This document shows, in pieces, positions 1 through 7,033 of a stretch of DNA of 11,349 nt (within the stretch, counting starts at the first letter, position 1; each line of letters starts with the position of its first letter). Location of the stretch: the NCBI GenBank assembly GCA_017472115.1, contig JAFUQW010000001.1:1-11349 (forward strand), in the 5' to 3' direction. The notes beneath the pieces were generated by a model that saw nothing but the letters and a program-made list of their open reading frames with translations, searched no databases and was not told the origin of the DNA. The DNA comes from Bacteroidales bacterium (GTDB lineage: Bacteria; Bacteroidota; Bacteroidia; Bacteroidales; UBA932). The translations under genes were made by a program, and so were the position numbers.

Positions 1-36
1 TGCGGTATCTGGATCTTTTTGTTGAATGTAGTACAT
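1..36 (-). CDS. 5' end of an unidentified ORF running off the left edge (possible integrase N-terminus)
   Basis: On the minus strand an ATG at 36-34 opens a frame of 12 codons that stays open to the window edge and reads MYYIQQKDPDTA. It is the first ATG after an in-frame TGA at 72-70. I see no TAnnTTTG box or Shine-Dalgarno sequence before it. The short string loosely resembles the start of the N-terminal arm-binding domain of Bacteroidota tyrosine recombinases, and it sits beside repeats and a tRNA gene, where such genes often lie. Twelve residues cannot establish a family; this could equally be a chance frame. Confidence 0.3.
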   Translation of the reverse strand, partial: MYYIQQKDPDTA

Positions 37-89
37 TCGGGGATTTGGAATCAGTACACTGCGAAAATTTCAGTACATTTTCAGTACAC
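30..89. repeat. Four short direct repeats of AGTACAYT
   Basis: The 8-mer AGTACAYT occurs at 30-37, 53-60, 72-79 and 83-90 (same orientation). Three of these share the longer form TCAGTACAYT, at 51-60, 70-79 and 81-90; the minus-strand form is RTGTACTGA. The leftmost copy overlaps the ATG of the edge ORF and is also the right half of a perfect 6-bp palindrome with a one-base centre (AATGTA-G-TACATT, 25-37). Repeated, irregularly spaced short sites between a tRNA 3' end and a gene start look like protein-binding sites, for example integrase arm sites or a repressor operator. The role is inference. Confidence 0.55.
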
Positions 90-111
90 TTTTGAGGGTG
101 AGAAAAACAAA

Positions 112-141
112 AACCCCTCTAGAAGCGTGTCTAGAGGGGTT
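112..141 (-). terminator. Rho-independent terminator of tRNA-Cys
   Basis: A perfect 12-bp stem (AACCCCTCTAGA at 112-123 with its complement at 130-141) closes a 6-base loop. Read on the minus strand, the stem is followed directly by a T-rich run (TTTTGTTTTTCT). It lies 5 bases past the 3' end of the minus-strand tRNA, which makes it that gene's terminator. It could also shield the tRNA from whatever lies at the left edge. Confidence 0.88.
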
Positions 142-146
142 GAGTG

Positions 147-217
147 AGGTGCCTAGCGGAATCGAACCGCTGTAGCAGGTTTTGCAGACCTGTGCCTAAC
201 CGCTCGGCCAAAGCACC
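147..217 (-). tRNA. tRNA-Cys (anticodon GCA)
   Basis: The minus strand folds into a complete cloverleaf of 71 bases. The acceptor strand GGTGCTT pairs with AGGCACC (one G-T wobble). The anticodon arm CAGGT-CTGCAAA-ACCTG displays GCA. The T arm is AGCGG-TTCGATT-CCGCT. The discriminator base is U, as expected for tRNA-Cys. CCA is not encoded, so it must be added after transcription. The gene has its own promoter about 20 bases upstream and a strong terminator downstream, and so is a single-gene unit, although read-through from the lipoprotein gene upstream is possible. Confidence 0.96.
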
Positions 218-236
218 GTTTTTCCTTTTGGGACTG

Positions 237-267
237 CAAATATAGGGACTTTTATTCGATTTGCAAA
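237..267 (-). promoter_or_regulatory. Promoter of tRNA-Cys (Bacteroidota -7/-33 type)
   Basis: On the minus strand a perfect -7 box TATATTTG (complement of 237-244) is preceded, with a 19-base spacer, by TTTG (complement of 264-267). This matches the TTTG-N19-TAnnTTTG pattern known for the primary sigma factor of Bacteroidota. Transcription should begin near 230, giving a leader of about a dozen bases before the tRNA 5' end. Confidence 0.75.
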
Positions 268-294
268 ATATATTTGCCCAAATTGTCCCAAACT

Positions 295-1068
295 TTACTT
301 ACCGCAGACTTCCATCAGCTGAGGCTTGAGGACTGAGGTCCAGAGCAGGTAGCCTTCACGGTTGATGTGGAGGTCATCTGACTCGAAGAGTGCCGGATTG
401 ATATCACCGTCCGGAAGCAGAAGCGTTGCGTTCACATCAACGAATGTCACCTGAGGGCTGGTCGAAGCATAGTCGGCCATCACGTCATTGACAAGCTTCT
501 GAGTGTCACGCATGAAGGCGCGGAGTCCTGAATATTTCCATGAAAGGAAGAATACCGGAACGCCTGGATAATCCTTTTCCAACCTATTGAAGAGAAGCCT
601 GTAATGATCCAGTACGCCGGACACGGACAGGTCCACTTCATTTCCGCAGATGTCATTGTCGCAGAAGATCACGAAAGCCTTCGGACGATACTGAGCCATC
701 AGTTTCTCGTAGTTCACCAGTATGTCACGGACGGTAGCGCCACCATATCCACGGTTTACAACACTGAGCGGAGCCATCATCTCATCGAGTCCATTCCACA
801 GTCTGATTGAAGAGCTTCCGAAAAATACCACATCAAGTTCCTTGCGAGGATCTGCAGCAGCCTTCGCTGCAAGCTCATCGACATCAGCGGCATAGCGATG
901 AAGCCATTCTGCATCCCAGCTTCCGGAAACAGGGACATTACCATTGATTGAAACACTCACGGAATCTTCTGTCACAGCATATCCTGCAACTGAAGAATCC
1001 TCACGTACATTGACGCAAGACACTGCTGACAAAAGCAGTATAAAAGAAATCAGATGATTATTCGACAT
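295..1068 (-). CDS. SGNH/GDSL-family hydrolase, predicted lipoprotein
   Basis: This 257-residue protein begins with a hydrophobic segment and the lipobox LSAVSC, so Cys18 should be lipidated and the protein anchored in the cell envelope. The SGNH blocks are in order. Block I is FFGSSSIRLW, with Ser86 the likely nucleophile (GSSS replaces the usual GDS). Block II is NRGYGG around Gly107. Block III is FCDND with Asn138. Block V is DDLH, with Asp231 and His234 completing the triad. The family contains lipases, acyl- and acetylesterases acting on carbohydrates or lipids; the substrate cannot be read from the sequence. Its ATG lies inside the last codons of the rRNA methyltransferase gene (11-bp overlap), which suggests translational coupling at the end of the glnN operon. 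Acidic residues RED follow the lipid Cys at a short distance, a weak hint of a surface-export signal. Confidence 0.85.
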   Translation of the reverse strand: MSNNHLISFILLLSAVSCVNVREDSSVAGYAVTEDSVSVSINGNVPVSGSWDAEWLHRYAADVDELAAKAAADPRKELDVVFFGSSSIRLWNGLDEMMAPLSVVNRGYGGATVRDILVNYEKLMAQYRPKAFVIFCDNDICGNEVDLSVSGVLDHYRLLFNRLEKDYPGVPVFFLSWKYSGLRAFMRDTQKLVNDVMADYASTSPQVTFVDVNATLLLPDGDINPALFESDDLHINREGYLLWTSVLKPQLMEVCGK

Positions 1069-2257
1069 AAAGCAACAAACCTTTAAGATATTCTCCTTCC
1101 GGATGATAGATATTTACCGAATGGTCACATGGCTGGTTCAGACGGTCAAGAATCCTCACACTGCGGCCGCATTGAGCAGCAGCCGAAAAGACTGCAAGCG
1201 CGAAGGCTTCCTTATCGACAACCTGAGAGCAGCTGTATGTAAACACGAGCCCCCCGGGCGCCACCTTGGCTATCGCCGCTGCATTAAGACGCTGGTAGGC
1301 ACGAAGAGCGTTCTTGAGCGCTCCCCTATGCTTGGCAAATGCAGGCGGATCCACAATCATCAGGTCGTATTTTCCTTCCGGCGAGTTCTTGAGATAGTCT
1401 ATCGCATCGCAGCACAGGCTGGTGTGACGCGACTCGTCAAAGCCGTTGAGTGCCACATTTCTGTCAACCATCATCATGGCCTTCTTCGAACTGTCAACCG
1501 AATCGACATGAACGGCACCGTTGGCTAAGGCATAGATTGAAAATCCTCCGGTATAGCAGAAGAGGTTCAAGACATTACGACCGCGGGAAAGGCTCCCTAC
1601 AAGGGCTCTGTTATCCCTCTGGTCAAGGAAAAAGCCCGTCTTCTGACCCTCTGTCCAGTTGACCATGAACTTATGTCCGTTTTCAAGCACGACCTGCTCA
1701 TCGTCATTGAAATCATCGCGACGATACATATATCCGTCAATCAGCTCAAGACCGGCTTTGAAAGGAGCTGTGCCCGAACTCTTGTCATAAACGGCCTTGA
1801 GTACAGGACCATATACCTTCTGAAGTGCTTCACTGATCTGCTTCTTCGCACGGAACATGCCAACCGAATGGGCCTGCATCACGCAGACACCGTCGTAATA
1901 ATCTATGATAAGTCCGGGAAGATTGTCTCCTTCGCCATGAACAAGACGGTAACAATTGGTCTGTCCCGCAGTTTCCGAATGAAGACCGCAGGTGACCCTC
2001 ACCTGAAGGGCACGAGCAATCATGACCTCCCAGAAATCCTGAGAAAGCGCAGACTCGTCAAAGCTCAACACACGGACTGCGATAGAACCGATCTGATAAT
2101 GCCCGTATGCCAGCACACTTCCGTCTGAAGCATGCACAGACACAAGATCTCCTTCGGATGGATTTCCCTGTATCTCAGCTATCGCACCGGAAAACACCCA
2201 CGGATGGTACCTGCGCAGAGAATCTTCCCTGCCTCTTCTCAATATAACTTTTATCAT
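1058..2257 (-). CDS. RlmI-like class I SAM-dependent 23S rRNA (cytosine-5) methyltransferase
   Basis: The 399-residue product is close to E. coli RlmI (396) in length and layout. An N-terminal PUA-type RNA-binding domain (about residues 1-75, including HPWVFSGAI) is followed by a linker domain and a Rossmann methyltransferase. This has the SAM-binding motif NLFCYTGGFS (231-240), DPPAF (303-307) and YSCSQ (341-345), where Cys343 is the likely catalytic cysteine of m5C enzymes. WTEGQKTGFFLDQRDNR (201-217) is a signature of this family. The expected reaction is methylation of a cytosine in 23S rRNA. A 23-residue longer frame from 2326 is possible, but the ATG at 2257 forms a 4-bp ATGA overlap with the exonuclease stop, is preceded by a purine-rich AGAAGAGA, and gives the normal family length. 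The exact target base is inferred from family only. Confidence 0.9.
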   Translation of the reverse strand: MIKVILRRGREDSLRRYHPWVFSGAIAEIQGNPSEGDLVSVHASDGSVLAYGHYQIGSIAVRVLSFDESALSQDFWEVMIARALQVRVTCGLHSETAGQTNCYRLVHGEGDNLPGLIIDYYDGVCVMQAHSVGMFRAKKQISEALQKVYGPVLKAVYDKSSGTAPFKAGLELIDGYMYRRDDFNDDEQVVLENGHKFMVNWTEGQKTGFFLDQRDNRALVGSLSRGRNVLNLFCYTGGFSIYALANGAVHVDSVDSSKKAMMMVDRNVALNGFDESRHTSLCCDAIDYLKNSPEGKYDLMIVDPPAFAKHRGALKNALRAYQRLNAAAIAKVAPGGLVFTYSCSQVVDKEAFALAVFSAAAQCGRSVRILDRLNQPCDHSVNIYHPEGEYLKGLLLYVE

Positions 2258-2862
2258 AATGTCTCTTCTTTTAAAGGATTCTTTTCGGAAGCCATAAGCC
2301 GGAGATACATTTCCCTGCACACCCATGCATCAGTAGCTGCATATCTGCACTGTGACTCGGAAAGTGTCTCGGCCTCCCAGTTGGAGAGCTGCTGTGTCTT
2401 TGAGATCCTTATCCCCAATATTATGGCAGCCATCTTCTTCACACTCTTGTCCCTGATTCCCCATTCGCAAACTATCTTCTGAAGATCTACGAATGAGGCA
2501 GGCTTGAATTCCTGATGTTTCTGAAGGCCGCGGATATCATCGTGGATCGCCGCACCTACCTTAAGAACCTTGGGATTTGCAAGGAGACTGCACAGACGAC
2601 GGTGCATGCCCATCTTGTTTATTCTGAACAGAAAAGCCTTTTCAGGTCCGGAAAGCTGCAGCAGAGCCACGCCATACCTGGGTTGGTTAGGCGTAAAAGT
2701 CGGCCTGGTCTCCGTATCAAAGCCGATTATCTTCTGAGAGCGAAGATAAGCAATGGCTCTGTTAAACTCGGCTCCGACACTGTCGATCACATGAATCTTC
2801 CCCGGGAAAGAGTCATATTCAAGCTTTTCGATCTGTTCAGGCTTTATACTTTCAATAAACAT
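2254..2862 (-). CDS. 3'-5' exonuclease, DEDDy (RNase D/WRN-like) fold
   Basis: The 202-residue product consists of a single DnaQ-like exonuclease domain. Exo I is FDTET, with Asp49 and Glu51. Exo II is HDDIRGL, with Asp109. Exo III is YAATDAW, with Tyr174 and Asp178, which places it in the DEDDy group with RNase D, Pol I proofreading and WRN exonucleases. These residues bind two metal ions that hydrolyse a 3'-terminal nucleotide. There is no HRDC domain, so it is shorter than RNase D. The substrate (RNA or DNA) cannot be decided, although coupling to an rRNA methyltransferase favours RNA. The frame could extend to 2913, overlapping glnN by 40 bp; the ATG at 2862 lies 11 bp after the glnN stop and is preferred. 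A GTG at 2874 that shares one base with that stop is the main alternative. The stop overlaps the next start as ATGA. Confidence 0.88.
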   Translation of the reverse strand: MFIESIKPEQIEKLEYDSFPGKIHVIDSVGAEFNRAIAYLRSQKIIGFDTETRPTFTPNQPRYGVALLQLSGPEKAFLFRINKMGMHRRLCSLLANPKVLKVGAAIHDDIRGLQKHQEFKPASFVDLQKIVCEWGIRDKSVKKMAAIILGIRISKTQQLSNWEAETLSESQCRYAATDAWVCREMYLRLMASEKNPLKEETL

Positions 2863-2873
2863 ATTCTCAATCA

Positions 2874-5045
2874 CTAAAAGAACAGGAGTTCCCTGTATTT
2901 CGGCAGAGGCCACATCTCATCATCGATCAGCATTTCAAGATTATCGGCATTTCTGCGGACAGAATCCATCATGCTCTTGACTTCACGAGAATACACCTTT
3001 GCTCTTACGGCAATATCTTCTATCCTGTTGGCCTTCTTACGCGCCTCCACAAGACTCTCGACATCAGCCGACACGCAATTAATATATTCTGAAATCTTTT
3101 TCAATGTCACTATCTCAGACGCGCAATATCCGGAATAGTCATCTCCGAAGATCTCTTTCAGTCCCTTGACATTCTCTATCAACGTATTCTGATACTTCAC
3201 TGCGGCTGGAATCACGTGATTCAGACATATATCACCTATGACCCGTGCCTCTATCTGAAGCTTCTTTACGTAAGTTTCGTTAAGTATCTCGAATCTGGCT
3301 TCCACCTCATTCGGAGCCAGGACTCCGAGACCGGCAAACAGATCCACAGTCTGCCTTTCATGATATACTTCGTATGAATCCGGAACATTCTCAATGGCAC
3401 GCAGACCTCTCCTGTGAGCTTCCTCCACCCATTCACGGCTATATCCGTTTCCTTCGAACATTATATCCTTGGCTTCGGTAATGAAACGCCTGACGACCTT
3501 CATCACTGCCGAAGATCGTTCTTCACCGGCAGCTTCAAGCACATCCACTTCTGCCCGGAATTCATTCAGGCTCTCTGCAACGGCAGAATTCAGGACAAAC
3601 ACGGCCGATGCGACATTCTGAGATGCTCCTACAGCACGGAACTCGAATCTGTTTCCTGTAAACGCGAACGGTGAGGTGCGGTTACGGTCCGTGTTATCCG
3701 GGAATATCTCCGGGATGGAATTGACAATCTTGATTGACTCCTGAGCAGTCGTGACCTTCTCATCAGCAAGTCCAAGTATCGATTCAAAGACTCTATACAA
3801 AGTTGAACCGGAGAACACCGACATTACTGCCGGTGGTGCCTCTCCCCCACCAAGACGATATGAATTGCTCAGTGTGGAAGTAGTTGTCATCATCAGGAAA
3901 TGATGGCGATGCACAGCCCTCAATACGGAAGCATAGAATGAGAGGAACTGGAGGTTTTTCGTAGGCGTCTTGCCAGGAGAGAGAAGATTGACTCCGGTAT
4001 CCGTAGTAATCGACCAGTTGCAGTGTTTTCCCGAACCGTTGACGCCATCAAAAGGCTTTTCATGGAATATGACCTTGAGATCATGCTTCTCAGCGACTTT
4101 CTGCATGACGATCATCAGCATCATGTTCTGGTCGATGGCCTTGGTCGCTTCACAAAAAAGAGGAGCACATTCGAACTGGTTCGGAGCCACCTCATTATGC
4201 CTTGTCTGAAGAAGGATTCCGAGTTTGTAAGCCTCAGTCTCGAAGTCCTTCATGAAATTGCTTACGCGGGAAGGAATGGCACCGAAATAATGGTCCTCGA
4301 GCTGCTGGTCCTTGGCCGATGTGTGTCCCACGACTGTCCTTCCGCAAAGCATCAGGTCAGGACGTGCCTTATACAATGCCTCATCGACAAGGAAATACTC
4401 CTGCTCTATTCCAAGATTGACATTGACGGCACGCACTGACTCGTCAAAGAGAGAAGCTACCTTCACGGCAGCCTTGTCAAGTGCATGGAGAGATTTCAGA
4501 TTCGGAACCTTGGTATCAAGTGACTCACCGGTATAAGAAACGAATACCGATGGAATACAGAGAGTCCCGTCCATCAGAAAGACCGGTGAGGATGGATCCC
4601 ATGCCGAATATCCGCGGGCCTCAAATGTATTTCTCAATCCGCCGGTCGGGAAACTGGACGCATCCGGTTCCTGCTGCACAAGGGCACTTCCGTTGAATTT
4701 CTCGAATGCCTGCCCGTCCCTGATTGAGATGAACGCTTCATGCTTTTCTGCAGTGGAATCCGTAAGGGGCTGAAACAGATGAGTATAATGAGTAGCCCCC
4801 ATCTCTATGGCCCATTTCTTCATTCCTGCCGCGATTTCATCAGAGACACTGAGATCAAGCTTGGCGCCGAACTTAACCGATGCCAAGAGAACTTCATATG
4901 CCTGCGCTGAAATATATCCGCGCATCTTTTGGAGATCAAGAACATTCTGTCCGAAATATTCGGATACAGGATGATTTTCCTCATAAAATCTCCGGGCCCT
5001 GTGGGCAGATGCCTCATCCAAAGCCCTTTTTCTGAATGTCGCCAT
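2874..5045 (-). CDS. glnN: Glutamine synthetase type III
   Basis: This enzyme makes glutamine from glutamate, ammonia and ATP in the cytoplasm and is the large dodecameric GSIII form common in Bacteroidota. The 723-residue length fits the family (about 730). Recognisable stretches include HYTHLFQPL (86-94), QEPDASSFPTGG (125-136), LGIEQEYFLVD (211-221), HTSAKDQQLEDHYFG (241-255), RHNEVAPNQFECAP (282-295) and HEKPFDGVNGSGKHCNWS (328-345), which contain the metal- and ATP-binding Glu, His and Asn residues. An upstream in-frame TTG at 5081 would add 12 residues, but it lies inside the -7 promoter box, so the ATG at 5045 is chosen. The gene diverges from an aminotransferase and leads a run of four minus-strand genes with no terminator visible between them. 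Start choice is inference; identity is very secure. Confidence 0.97.
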   Translation of the reverse strand: MATFRKRALDEASAHRARRFYEENHPVSEYFGQNVLDLQKMRGYISAQAYEVLLASVKFGAKLDLSVSDEIAAGMKKWAIEMGATHYTHLFQPLTDSTAEKHEAFISIRDGQAFEKFNGSALVQQEPDASSFPTGGLRNTFEARGYSAWDPSSPVFLMDGTLCIPSVFVSYTGESLDTKVPNLKSLHALDKAAVKVASLFDESVRAVNVNLGIEQEYFLVDEALYKARPDLMLCGRTVVGHTSAKDQQLEDHYFGAIPSRVSNFMKDFETEAYKLGILLQTRHNEVAPNQFECAPLFCEATKAIDQNMMLMIVMQKVAEKHDLKVIFHEKPFDGVNGSGKHCNWSITTDTGVNLLSPGKTPTKNLQFLSFYASVLRAVHRHHFLMMTTTSTLSNSYRLGGGEAPPAVMSVFSGSTLYRVFESILGLADEKVTTAQESIKIVNSIPEIFPDNTDRNRTSPFAFTGNRFEFRAVGASQNVASAVFVLNSAVAESLNEFRAEVDVLEAAGEERSSAVMKVVRRFITEAKDIMFEGNGYSREWVEEAHRRGLRAIENVPDSYEVYHERQTVDLFAGLGVLAPNEVEARFEILNETYVKKLQIEARVIGDICLNHVIPAAVKYQNTLIENVKGLKEIFGDDYSGYCASEIVTLKKISEYINCVSADVESLVEARKKANRIEDIAVRAKVYSREVKSMMDSVRRNADNLEMLIDDEMWPLPKYRELLFF

Positions 5046-5078
5046 AGTCTTGATAGGGTATGATTTGTCAAGTTGGCG

Positions 5079-5086
5079 CAAAGATA
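5079..5086 (-). promoter_or_regulatory. -7 box of glnN operon
   Basis: TATCTTTG on the minus strand matches TAnnTTTG. I see no good -33 TTTG at the expected distance, so an activator may assist. The predicted transcript starts near 5072, giving a leader of about 27 bases before the ATG at 5045 with no clear Shine-Dalgarno sequence. Confidence 0.6.
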
Positions 5087-5118
5087 ATAAATTAAGTGGA
5101 GAGTTTTTAGAATTTCAC

Positions 5119-5126
5119 TATATTTG
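5119..5126 (+). promoter_or_regulatory. -7 box of the aminotransferase gene
   Basis: TATATTTG on the plus strand matches TAnnTTTG and lies 23 bases before the ATG at 5150. Like the divergent glnN box it runs on as TTTGCGCC. No convincing -33 element is seen. Confidence 0.6.
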
Positions 5127-5149
5127 CGCCGCAAAATAAACGGACATAA

Positions 5150-6349
5150 ATGGCAAAGATTTCAGAAAAAGCGATTCAGATGCCTGCCTCGGCAATCAGA
5201 AAACTGGTCCCCCTTGCAGATGCGGCCAAGAGACAAGGCGTAAAGGTCTATCATCTCAATTTAGGACAGCCGGACATACGTTCACCTAAGTGCGCTCTTG
5301 ATGCTGTCAGAAACTTCAGTCAGGACAATGTTTCGTATTCTCATTCTGCCGGACTGATGGAATTGCGCAAAGGTCTGGTGGAAAAGTATTACAGAAAGAT
5401 CGGAATCGATATAAGCGTTGATGAGCTGATAGTCACCGTAGCCGGCAGCGAAAGTGTCAATCTCGCTTTGGAAATCACGTGCAATCCTGGTGACGAAGTA
5501 ATTGTTCTGGAGCCTTTCTACACCAATTACAACACCTTTGCCTTCATGAACGGACTCACGCTGAAAGCTATTCCGACCGACATCAGAAACGGCTTCCAGA
5601 TACCTCCTGTAGAGGAATTCGAGAAAGCCATCACCGACAGGACAAAGGCAATCCTCGTATGCAATCCCGGCAACCCTACCGGCACGCAGTACTCAAAGGA
5701 AAGCATGCTAGCTCTTGGAGAAATAGCTCGCAAGCATGACCTGTTTCTGCTTTCTGACGAGGTATATCGCGAATTCTGCTACACGGACGAGCCTCATTTC
5801 TCAGCGATGAACATTCCGGGACTCGAGCAGAACGTCGTACTTATAGATTCTGTTTCAAAGAGATACAATCTTTGCGGAGCACGTGTGGGATGCATCGTAT
5901 CTCACAACAAGGAAATCATGGCTGCTGCCATGAAATTCGCCCAGGCACGTCTTTGCCCTCCTGTCCTCGGCCAGCATGCGGCAATCGGAGCCTTGGACAC
6001 TCCTGACGAATATTTTACAGCAGTCAAAGAGGAATACATCAAGCGCAGAGACTTCATGATCGATGGTCTGAACAAGATAGAAGGAGTATATACTCCGCTT
6101 CCTATGGGAGCTTTCTATACCATTGCAGAACTTCCCGTCGATGACACAGAGAATTTCGCACGATGGATGCTCGAGACGTTCAGGCTCGACAATGAGACCA
6201 CTATGGTCACGCCTGCAGCCTCATTCTACAAGACCCCGGGAAAAGGCCTCAATCACGCACGCATAGCATATGTCCTTGAAATTCCCGAGATGGTAAAGGC
6301 ACTCAGGATTCTTGAGGAAGGTCTGAAGCAGTATCCAGGAAGGATATGA
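5150..6349 (+). CDS. Pyridoxal-phosphate aminotransferase, class I/II (aspartate/aromatic type)
   Basis: The 399-residue enzyme belongs to fold-type I aminotransferases. NLGQPD (37-42) starts the core, NPGNPTG (172-178) carries the Asn that contacts the cofactor, and SDEVYREF (202-209) carries Asp203 and Tyr206. SVSKRYN (234-240) contains Lys237, which forms the Schiff base with PLP. Arg245 would bind the phosphate and Arg371 in NHARIAY would hold the substrate carboxylate. It is cytoplasmic and transfers amino groups between an amino acid (aspartate, alanine or aromatic) and 2-oxoglutarate; the preferred donor cannot be told from sequence alone. Its divergence from glnN fits a joint role in glutamate metabolism. 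The 3' end overlaps the convergent hydrolase gene by 47 bp and no terminator is seen. Confidence 0.93.
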   Translation: MAKISEKAIQMPASAIRKLVPLADAAKRQGVKVYHLNLGQPDIRSPKCALDAVRNFSQDNVSYSHSAGLMELRKGLVEKYYRKIGIDISVDELIVTVAGSESVNLALEITCNPGDEVIVLEPFYTNYNTFAFMNGLTLKAIPTDIRNGFQIPPVEEFEKAITDRTKAILVCNPGNPTGTQYSKESMLALGEIARKHDLFLLSDEVYREFCYTDEPHFSAMNIPGLEQNVVLIDSVSKRYNLCGARVGCIVSHNKEIMAAAMKFAQARLCPPVLGQHAAIGALDTPDEYFTAVKEEYIKRRDFMIDGLNKIEGVYTPLPMGAFYTIAELPVDDTENFARWMLETFRLDNETTMVTPAASFYKTPGKGLNHARIAYVLEIPEMVKALRILEEGLKQYPGRI

Positions 6350-6959
6350 TCCTTGGCACAAGCTTTTCATGGATGAACTCCTCTTCCATGAAATGTGTTC
6401 CTTCGTACATTTCATAGGAATCTTTTCCAAAATGCTTCTCCCATGTACGGATGCTGACTATTCCGCTGCGTCTGTAATGGTCCCGCGTACCGAAGAATGC
6501 ATGGAACAGATCAGAACTTCCGGCTGAAACCGTATTCGTAAGAGCAGCCTTGCGATGACTGCCATATTTTCTTAACGTACCGAAGGTGAAATGCAGCTTC
6601 TGCCTGTCACCCTCACGGGGACGATAAATCCTGTCGAGCAGCAGAGTGACTCCCGGTATGAGCGCAAGCCATGCAAGCCTGTCGAAAAGCAAAGCAGCAT
6701 TAAGGGAAGGAGAGACGAACAGATGTGGTACTCCTCTGAGTCTCAAAGCATGCAGAGCCCCCAGAGACTCTCCTATGACTAGGACAGGCTTGACTTCTTC
6801 ATACCATCCTGCAATCTGACAGGCCGCCTTCTCCGGATCAAAATCATAGGTCCTGACGATAACTTCTGCACATCCCGCAAGGGCATCACGAAGTATGGAA
6901 GGAATGCGGGAATCCCCTCCTCCACCCATACCATGTATATATAGTATATCGTTAGCCAT
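6303..6959 (-). CDS. Small alpha/beta hydrolase (RBBP9/YdeN-like size)
   Basis: The 218-residue protein has no signal peptide, so it should be cytoplasmic. The oxyanion-hole motif YIHGMGGGG is near residues 7-15. The nucleophile elbow GESLG is at 63-67 with Ser65. FFGTRD gives a candidate acid at Asp160, and EGTHFMEE gives His189. All three triad positions fall in the order expected for an alpha/beta hydrolase. It is probably an esterase or acyl hydrolase, but the substrate is unknown. The ATG at 6959 lies only 10 bases past a -7 box, so its transcript would be nearly leaderless. Its last 47 bp are antisense to the end of the aminotransferase gene. Confidence 0.82.
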   Translation of the reverse strand: MANDILYIHGMGGGGDSRIPSILRDALAGCAEVIVRTYDFDPEKAACQIAGWYEEVKPVLVIGESLGALHALRLRGVPHLFVSPSLNAALLFDRLAWLALIPGVTLLLDRIYRPREGDRQKLHFTFGTLRKYGSHRKAALTNTVSAGSSDLFHAFFGTRDHYRRSGIVSIRTWEKHFGKDSYEMYEGTHFMEEEFIHEKLVPRIISFLDTASDLPQES

Positions 6960-6969
6960 AATTCTAATG

Positions 6970-6977
6970 CAAATTTA
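6970..6977 (-). promoter_or_regulatory. -7 box of the alpha/beta hydrolase gene
   Basis: TAAATTTG on the minus strand matches TAnnTTTG. The predicted start point, near 6963, is only a few bases before the ATG at 6959. No good -33 element is present, so this is a weaker call than the others. Confidence 0.45.
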
Positions 6978-6988
6978 CAAATAATTGC

Positions 6989-6996
6989 TATCTTTG
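6989..6996 (+). promoter_or_regulatory. -7 box of the secreted peptidase gene
   Basis: TATCTTTG on the plus strand matches TAnnTTTG. The predicted start point near 7003 gives a leader of about 30 bases, A/T-rich and without a clear Shine-Dalgarno sequence, before the ATG at 7034. The box lies only 11 bases from the divergent hydrolase box. Confidence 0.55.
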
Positions 6997-7033
6997 CATG
7001 AATCGGTTGAAATTAACACAAAACCTAATTTAT

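Noticed and set aside
269..276. Plus-strand TATATTTG box within the region upstream of tRNA-Cys
   Set aside because: It matches the -7 consensus but points into the antisense strand of the lipoprotein gene with no plus-strand gene downstream. The region is A/T-rich, so a chance match is likely.
604..2482. Several plus-strand open frames of 68-151 codons across the minus-strand genes
   Set aside because: They are antisense to well-recognised methyltransferase, exonuclease and hydrolase genes, lack promoters and contain no recognisable motifs.
6340..6354. Hairpin AAGGAT-ATG-ATCCTT over the aminotransferase stop codon
   Set aside because: The stem is only 6 bp, is not followed by a T-run on either strand, and lies next to the coding overlap; it does not qualify as a terminator.
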